Source: Callorhinus ursinus (taxonomy: Eukaryota; Chordata; Mammalia; Carnivora; Otariidae). Taken from it: a stretch of DNA of 64,000 bases. Below the pieces are notes generated by a model, which searched no databases, was not told the DNA's origin, and saw nothing but the letters and a program-made list of their open reading frames with translations. Where the stretch lies: positions 136,482,899 to 136,546,898 of the forward strand of contig NW_020312785.1 in the NCBI RefSeq assembly GCF_003265705.1, given 5' to 3'. Position 1 is the first letter of the stretch, and every line of letters starts with the position of its first letter. Positions 57,332 to 64,000 of this stretch are shown one piece after another. Made by a program: the position numbers and the translations under genes.

Positions 57332-57820
57332 TCAGAGAAAGACATGTATCATATGACCTCACTGATATGAGGAATTCTTAATCTCAGGAAACTGAGTGTT
57401 GCTGGAGTGGTGGGGGGTGGGAGGGATGGGGTGGCTGGGTGATAGACATTGGGTAGGGTATGTGCTATGGTGAGCGCTGTGAATTGTGCAAGACTGTTGA
57501 ATCACAGATCTGTACCTCTGAAACAAATAATGCAATATATGTTAAGAAAAAAAAAGAAGAAGAAGATAGCAGGAGGGGAAGAATGAAGGGGAGTAAATCG
57601 GAGGGGGAGACAAACCATGAGACACTATGGACTCTGAAAAACAAACTGACGGTTCTAGAGGGGAGGGAGTGGGGGGATGGGTTGGCCTGGTGATGGGTAT
57701 TAAAGAGGGCACATTCTGCGTGGAGCACTGGGTGTTATGCACAAACAATGAATCATGGAACACTACATCAAAAACTAATGATGTAATGTATGGTGATTAA
57801 CATAACAATAAAAAATTTAA
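57332..57820 (+). mobile_element. 5'-truncated L1 insertion with 25-bp target duplication
   Basis: The 489-base insert contains ggaaactgagtgttgctgga and ggttctagaggggagggagt, ending cataacaataaaaaattt. Positions 57307-57331 and 57821-57845 are identical except at one base. Confidence 0.94.
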
Positions 57821-57845
57821 AGAAATAAATGTACCTCTGAGTCAA

Positions 57846-58239
57846 CTCACCTACAAATTCTGAGAACAATTCCACTGGGTAAAGAAGGCCTGAGAATAGG
57901 CTAATAAAACCATCTAAAACCATTTAAAAATCTGACATATAAAGTGCTTTGATAAGGGGCATAAAAATTATAAAGTTTTTTTTAGAGAATCAAAAACTTC
58001 TCAGATGAGAGGAAAAGGTAAGAATAGAAGAAAAAGACCAAAATTAAAAACTCTAATTCCACAAAGAACACCGGAAAATGTATACTTGCAGAAAAGGGGC
58101 TAAATACGCATAACTAGCTTTCTAACCATATTTTTTTACAGCATCATTTCCCAAAGGGTCTTCTACAGAGTCTCCAAAACAGAACAAGTTTCCACGGTTA
58201 AAACCAGTTCCATTACTGCTGACCACATTCGCCCCGGAT
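57846..58239. other. AT-rich intron; no gene seen
   Basis: Nothing recognised. Confidence 0.45.
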
Positions 58240-58660
58240 GAATTAGGATTACACTCAGCTGCATGGAACAGAAACTCAACTATAAGGGTTTCAGCAAATC
58301 GGGCTTTATATGTATCTATGAGAACAAAGTCCAAAGGTGAAGAGTTCAAGGCTGGTAGAGTAGCTTCCTGAGGCCATCAAGAACTCCTTCAATCTTTCTG
58401 ATCAGCAAATCCTAGTAGGCGGCTTTTGTTTTCGTGGTGCAAGTTGGCTACGGCTCCTGCGGGCAGGAGAAAGGTGGGCACTCGCAAAGATGTGTGCCAA
58501 CCCCCTTAGATCCTGTTTATCAAGAAACCAGTACCTTTCCCAGAAGCCCCCACTCCACAGAGACTTGAACTTCTTAACTTACTGGCCAGCACTGGGTCAC
58601 GTCTAGTGGCAAAGCAGCCTGGGGAGGTGAGAACTTTCAACTAAGGACATTGCCACCTAG
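58240..58660 (+). other. Probable old interspersed repeat, family unresolved
   Basis: The order cagctgcatggaacagaaac, tttcccagaagcccccactc and actggccagcactgggtcac resembles a repeat I have seen in mammalian introns but cannot name. Confidence 0.35.
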
Positions 58661-58931
58661 AGGAATATCAGAATTCCAAAAAGAAACGAGGGACTGAGTG
58701 TTTGTTTAGCAATTTAAAAGGTCCTTTCTACTTACCATAGAAAGCCAAGAATGCCTATTTGATTTTAAGGGCTCTGAGACACTGTAAAGAAACCTGTCTT
58801 CCTTTTTTAAACCACAGTACTTCTCAAACTTACTTGAACACCAAATGCCTTATTTCCTTTGAATGGCCTGTTGAGACACCATTTGGTGCAACACATCTTG
58901 GGAAATACCGCTTTGGGAACTAAAAGAAAGC

Positions 58932-58948
58932 GGGGGGGGGGGGGGGGG
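58932..58948. repeat. G17 homopolymer
   Basis: Seventeen consecutive G; second-longest such run after 30632-30651. Confidence 0.95.
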
Positions 58949-60479
58949 TCTACTCTTATAAAAGAGTCTGTTCTCATACTTAGAAACGTAAAAGGAAGAG
59001 TTTGCCTTTAAACCGAGAGTTCTGGAAACAGAATGACTGAAGTGGTAACAGAATTCTACAATCAGGATCTGATGTGTTTTCACTCTCTCTTGTAAAGTCA
59101 CAATTCCAGTGAGAAAGAGCTTCTCCCGTTCCCCTGCCTTCAGAGGGTGGGCCACACCTCATTTCCTCCCCTTCCATTCACCCCTTCTCAACTCCCCAAA
59201 CTGTCACTTCCTTATGTAACTTCCCTGCATTCTCACATCTCAGGCTGGCCTTTCAACGTCCATGCCAGAGTGGCTCCAAAGAATCCCTCAGCTTTCTTCT
59301 CCCATTTTCTTGTCTTACCACCAAAACACTTAGGGGTTTAGCATTTATCTGAACCAACCTTTCCTGTATATTTATTTCCTACTCAATCTTTTCCACCACC
59401 ATTCTTTGATACTTTGTGGAGGCTGGTGTTAATCAAACACTGCTATAAATGCTGGTATTACTTCCAAGGGAAAATGTCCGTATTCTTAGAAATAAAGCAG
59501 AAAAAAAAAAAACAATCAAAACATCATTTTTCGTTTTGATACTAAAGTGCTTGAAAGAAAAGCCATTCATCATATCCAGTTCCATTAAAATATTCATTTC
59601 TTTTCATTCAATTTGATAGTTTAAAAAAAAAGGAGGAGGTAGGCTACATTTTTCACATCTCCCAACACCATCCATTACCACAGTGTACATAGAGATTACT
59701 TTGCCAAAAAATCCAATGCATCGCTTTTTCTGGAAGGGAAGTGAGAAAATGTCATCTTTTATTTCCTGAAGGAAAAAAAAATTAAATAGGTCAAATATAT
59801 AAAACTTTCATGAAAAAAGGCAACACTTCATTTAAGCCATTAAAGGGAAATGTGTTTAAACTCCCCAGTGGAATTCCACACTCTCTAACAGGAAAGGATT
59901 ATTCACTGCTGTCTTGCAAGAACCAGACACGGCTTATCACACCACTTCATGAAGACACTGAATGGAACTGGACCCCACAGGGTCTCTTACCCTTCTGTTT
60001 TCTAGAACCCAGGGGGGAAAAAAAAAAGCAATTGAGAACATTCGCTCCTCCAGTAGACAGGCCTCTAGAAAGTCGAAGGACCACATAACATTCAGATGCC
60101 ATAAAGAGCCTTTTCGTGCCATGGCCTGGCTAAAGGGATTGCCCATCCTCTTTAGAGGCTGTCATCACTCACGAAAGTGAAGGCACGGCCAGCTCACTCC
60201 AAGTCAGAAATCTGGACAGTATCACTTCAGGTCCAGCAGGACCCTTCCCAAATTGATTCCAGGAAGAAGACTGGATACTCCCAACCACCAGGGAAGCACT
60301 CCCTCTGATCATGCCTCTCAGCCTCACCCCACGCTTAGTCCCCCACGACCCCAGGCATCCTTTCCTATGATTTGACACCCACAGCCCCATCCTCCCACGC
60401 CACCTTTTGACCACACCCCTTAGAGCCACCTCTCACCCCAACCTCTCTTCCTCTCTTGGCTGACACTGGAACGTTTGGT
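58949..60479. other. Single-copy intron; no gene seen
   Basis: No repeats recognised; frames of up to 101 codons without domains. Confidence 0.5.
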
Positions 60480-61830
60480 GGAAAACCCACTGCAGCCTCT
60501 TCTTATTCCCCAAAGCCAAAATAACCGTCCTCCACCCCCGGGCACAACTTCCATCTACAGCTATGCATCATTAGAGAATTCCTTGAAGACCGCATGGAAT
60601 GGCTCAGTCTTCCTTGAGACACCAAGTGCAACGGTCATTCTGAATGGGCTTCGAATTCGCCGAGCACACTTGCTCGGTCAGTGCCTTGTCCTCATTCTGT
60701 CACCTCCTTCTCTGCATTACTGCCTCCCTCTCAAAGATCCACCCTGGACTTTCCCATCACCACTCAGAACTGCTCCACATCTGACAGTTCCCCCAGACAT
60801 CTCACCCCACTGTCCTTTCATTCTCTATCAACTCCCTCCCCCTCAGCCCTCTCTCATAGCTTCTCCCCCTACACCCACTCTCCCAGCTCCCTTTTGGCTC
60901 CATTTTGCCAATCCTTTTATTTTCTACTTCTCTGACCAGCTTCTGTCTTCACCTCCTTTTTCCTGCCTCCTACATCCGTCGCCCGCCTGGCCAATGAGCG
61001 CAACCCCCCTGCACTCTCGTGTACACCCACCTGGCCAAATCCCAGCCCCAGATCCCTCTACCCATCTCCTTCCCGGTTTCTCTCTCCAGGATGCTCAGCA
61101 CTACAGAGAAAAACACACATCCACCAAAGCTGTCTTAACAGATTCACGGTCTCCATCCTCAAGCGGCCCTCAGAGCCCCACAGCAATCCCCCGAGTCTCC
61201 TCAAAGGCTATTTCAAACCTCCTCCTCCATTTTACCTGAGCTTCAGAGACCATCGCCTCCATCTCTCCCCACTGCACCCTCAGAAAATGGCCTCACCTCT
61301 TACTTCACAGAGAAAGAAGCAAGAATACATTCAACTTCCTGCTCACCCCCAAACGCACCTGCATCTGTATTCTCCCTCCTACCTCCTACCTCCAACCAAC
61401 ATGCACCCCTGCTCAGGACTCTCCTGACTTCCCAGGCACCAGCTCCACTCATTAATTCTCTCCTACACCCTCACACTTTCCTCCCTACCAGTTCCTCCCA
61501 TCATCATTTTAACATGCCAATGCTCCTTGGAAAAAAAAAACCCTGCTTCAAACCTCCCACTCTGTTATCCTTTTCTTCACAGACAAGCAAGCTCTCTCCC
61601 ATCTTCACTCCCTACTCTACTAACTTTGGGCTCCTTCCCCCCACCCCCAGAGAAATTCCCCTAGCCACAAGCACCAGCAAGGTCCTAGCTGCCAAACTCC
61701 ACACACATATTTGACCATGCTTCACTTGCTCCTCTGGAATATCATCCCTCAGCTTCCTATGACCACAGACACTCCTGGTTTTCCTTGTATCTGCCTAGTC
61801 AATCTTTTCCCCCCGCCATATATCCCTGCT
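60480..61830 (+). mobile_element. Long degraded L2-type LINE, pyrimidine-rich coding strand
   Basis: gaaattcccctagccacaag, caccagcaaggtcctagctg, ccacagacactcctggtttt and, earlier, aaaaccctgcttcaaacctc match the ORF2 strand of L2-like LINEs. The 254-codon frame at 60475-61239 lies over the least recognisable, C/T-rich part, is Pro/Ser/Leu-rich and has no domain. I read it as chance. Confidence 0.6.
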
Positions 61831-61875
61831 TTCAAACTGTATGTATTCAACTTAAATCAGGAAATCAACTTAGAG

Positions 61876-62062
61876 CAGGGTTTCTCAACCATGGCATTAC
61901 TGACATTTGGGGCTGCATAATTCTCTGTTGTGGGGGGTTGTCCTGTGCTATCCAGACTGTTTAGCAGCATCCCTGGTGTCTACTCACTAGATGCCAGTCG
62001 TGACAATCAAAAATGTCTCCAGACATCATCCAATTGGCATCACTCCTGGTTGAGAACCACTG
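61876..62062 (-). mobile_element. MER20 (hAT-Charlie)
   Basis: Complete reverse-complement copy from cagggtttctcaaccatggc through gtttagcagcatccctggtg and aaaaatgtctccagacatca to ggttgagaaccactg. Confidence 0.93.
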
Positions 62063-62316
62063 ACTTATAAGATCACAACCAATATATTTTTTTTTAATGA
62101 AATGAAATAAAATAGAAACTACCAGGGTGTACCTTCTAAGATAAAGATCTTTCATGAAACTTATGTTTCTGTGTCTTGTTTGTATTTGTATACATGTATA
62201 CATGTGGAATATAAAATATTTCTTTCTGTGGGTCAGAATCAAGACTTTAAAATTCACTGTCTTACATGTTAGCATCCCCAAGACTCTGTTCTGTCCCTTT
62301 TTAAATCATTCAGCAA
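62063..62316. other. AT-rich intron; nothing seen
   Basis: No recognisable repeat or frame. Confidence 0.45.
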
Positions 62317-62490
62317 GGGGCGCCTGGGTGTCTCGGTCGTTGAGCGTCTGCCTTCGGCTCAGGTCATGTTCCCAGGGTCCTGGGATCGAGCCCCGCATCG
62401 GGCTCCCCACTCCCCCTGCTTGTGTTCCCTCTCTCGCTGTGTCTCTCTCTGTCAAATAAATAAATAAAATCTTTAAAAATAAATAAATAA
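62317..62490 (+). mobile_element. CanSINE with internal deletion
   Basis: Lacks the tgctcagcgggaagcctgct block: cgggctcc runs straight into ccactccccctgcttg. cattcagcaa/ctttcagcaa flank it. Confidence 0.93.
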
Positions 62491-62509
62491 ATAAATCTTT
62501 CAGCAATGC

Positions 62510-63070
62510 AAAAATGCATAGACACACAATGGACACTTATGAACTCAGCACCTGCTCAAGAAAACAAAGCATTATCAACCAGATGCAAGACCCCCAGGTC
62601 GCCACCCCTCCCCCATACTCCCGGAAACCACAACTCTATTTTGGCATTTTCCAACTATTTCTACTATGTTTGGATATGGGTCCTTAGGCAATATACACAG
62701 TACAATTTTGCTCAGTCTAAAATGTTTTAAAAGAGCACCATGTCATACATACTTTTCTGCAACTTGCGTTTTTTCTTCGTATTATGTTTGAGAGATTCAT
62801 CCATGTTGGTATGTGCTGTTCAAACACATTCATTTTCACTGCTGTATAGTATTCTGCTGAATGCCGATACCACAATTTATTCATTGATTCCTTCTTCAGC
62901 TGATGAACACTTGGGCTGTCTCCATATTCATGGGCATATCAGCAATGCTACTCTAATCCTCTGTGTGCATATATCCTAGGGCAAATGTGTGACAAATCTA
63001 CTTGGATACATGCTCAGGAGTAGAATTACTAACCCCCTCTAGAGAATGTTCATCATTATTATTGCCTAAA
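62510..63070 (-). mobile_element. Old L1 3' UTR relic
   Basis: ttcatccatgttggtatgtg, cactgctgtatagtattctg and gatgaacacttgggctgtct are the reverse complement of L1M ends. Confidence 0.82.
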
Positions 63071-63189
63071 ACAAATTGTGTATAGATTCTATAGAGGTTG
63101 AACTTGTCTGTACACTCATCATACTGATATTTAGTAGTTCTTCAGTATACTCTGAAATCAAACGCTGCCTCGATCATGTGCCGTAAATA

Positions 63190-63690
63190 TCTTTGCCCAG
63201 TCTGTGGGTCTTCCTCCCCTCCTTGGTGATCTTCTCCCCTTCCATGGCCTCTGTTACCTTCTCCATGGTGATCACTCACTGCCTGCTCCGTACCTACAAA
63301 CCAGATCTCTTTTCTGGCTTCCAGATCTCTGGGGCCAATTGCCTCCCAGCCGTCTTTCCTGCCTGCAAGTATCTCAAACTCAACTGTCCCAAACTACATC
63401 TGTTATCAACCCGTCCCCCACCCAAAACCTGGACCTCCTGCATTCCCTGGCTCAGAGAAAATCACCACCATTCATTCTCACATCCAGTGATCCTTTTCTT
63501 CTCTTGTTTCAAACCTGTCCATCACCTAGTCTTGTCAATTCAACTTTCGCATTACAGGGATATTTTTTTCATTGCTATCCACCTCCAGTATGAAATTACC
63601 TTATTTCTGAACACCATCTCTGAGCTGGACTGTATGCCATGGGCTCCTTGTTCCCAGCCTTTAGACTTCAATCTGTTCTTTAAAAAACAT
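63190..63690 (+). mobile_element. L2 LINE ORF2 relic
   Basis: caagtatctcaaactcaact, gtcccaaactacatctgtta and cacctagtcttgtcaattca follow the L2 coding strand. The overlapping 235- and 129-codon frames here are accidental. Confidence 0.65.
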
Positions 63691-63698
63691 CCAGCCCT

Positions 63699-63884
63699 AG
63701 GGGTGCCTGGGTGGCTCAGTTGGTTGAGCCTCAGACTCTTGATTTCTGGCTCAGGTCATGAACTCAGGGTCGTGGGATCAAGCCCCACGACGGGCTCCGC
63801 ACTTAGCACAGAGTCTGCTCGAGATTGTCTCTTTCCCTCTGCCCCTCCCTCTGCATACATACATAAAATCCCTAAAAAAAAAAA
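63699..63884 (+). mobile_element. CanSINE, older subtype
   Basis: gcctcagactcttgatttct and gagtctgctcgagattgtct mark the subtype. cagccctag repeats around it. Confidence 0.93.
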
Positions 63885-64000
63885 AAACAGCCAGCCCTAG
63901 TAATCCCACTATTATTTACCCGAGAGAAATGAAAATAGACATCTACAAAAAAAAGACTTGTATAAGAATGTGTATAGCACCTTTATTCATCAAAGTCAAA
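63885..64000 (+). mobile_element. L1 3' relic, cut by the window end
   Basis: taatcccactattatttacc, cgagagaaatgaaaatagac and acttgtataagaatgtgtat are typical L1M text. Confidence 0.75.

Larger units (their letters stand above)
3460..64000 (-). other. OSBPL10: OSBPL10 upstream intron (probably intron 1), partial, at least 60.5 kb
   Basis: No further exon with splice sites and PH or N-terminal ORP10 sequence was found to the right of the 3284-3459 exon, nor a CpG-island-like first exon. The interval is therefore read as one long phase 2 intron whose 5' end lies beyond the window. All repeat and single-copy entries below sit inside it. Confidence 0.75.

Noticed and set aside
60475..61239. 254-codon plus-strand open frame as a gene
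   Set aside because: Pro/Ser/Leu-rich translation of a C/T-rich strand, no domain, no splice or promoter context, adjacent to and probably part of an L2 relic.
63193..63900. 235-codon frame as a gene
   Set aside because: It runs through an L2 relic into a SINE; the C-terminal part is SINE translation.
1..64000. Functional tRNA genes
   Set aside because: All tRNA-like heads found (gcctgggtggctcag...) belong to SINEs with CT-rich bodies and A-rich tails.
1..64000. CRISPR array, operon, phage or other prokaryotic system
   Set aside because: Regularly spaced repeats are microsatellites or SINEs; the sequence is clearly mammalian.

Overview
This is nuclear DNA from a carnivoran mammal. The sequence is dominated by interspersed repeats, above all about 37 copies of the tRNA-derived carnivore SINE (CanSINE), plus L1, L2, MIR, MER5, MER20 and MLT/MaLR relics. 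The commonest SINE form begins GCGCCTGGGTGGCTCAG and continues with CTCCCTGCTCAGC and a CT-rich tail. As I remember the families, it differs from the young dog form (ggatccctgggtggcgcag) and from the cat form (with a ctgacagctcagagcctgga block). I therefore infer an arctoid caniform (bear/panda, pinniped or musteloid) and cannot narrow it further.

The only protein-coding sequence I can support is two internal exons of one gene on the minus strand, at the left edge. Positions 3284-3459 and 70-149 splice in frame to encode most of a pleckstrin-homology domain. I recognise it as oxysterol-binding protein-related protein 10 (OSBPL10/ORP10). The exons are bounded by canonical AG and GT sites, with intron phases 2, 1 and 0. 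The gene runs right to left: 3460-64000 is upstream intron (probably intron 1, more than 60 kb, with the first exon beyond the window), 150-3283 is the next intron, and 1-69 begins the following one.

By region: 1-3.5 kb exons and a short intron; 3.5-19 kb mostly single-copy intron with scattered L2/MIR/MER5 and SINEs; 19-25.4 kb a dense LINE/SINE block ending in a truncated L1 on the minus strand; 26-34 kb the most repeat-poor stretch, where intronic regulatory DNA would most likely lie; 34-47 kb mixed MaLR, L1, L2, MER20 and a (GGAA)n array containing a 10-N assembly gap; 48-57.8 kb a largely L1-derived block with nested SINEs and microsatellites; 58-64 kb single-copy DNA, a long degraded L2, MER20, L1 and L2.

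Apart from these exons, the open reading frames I examined are explained by repeats, low-complexity DNA or chance. I did not find a previously undescribed biological system. The observations worth a second look are structural: a perfect hairpin at an L1 truncation point, a 40-bp alternating purine-pyrimidine tract with a palindromic core, inverted SINE pairs, two MER20 copies, a paired E-box palindrome, and parallel microsatellite growth at the same L1 site.
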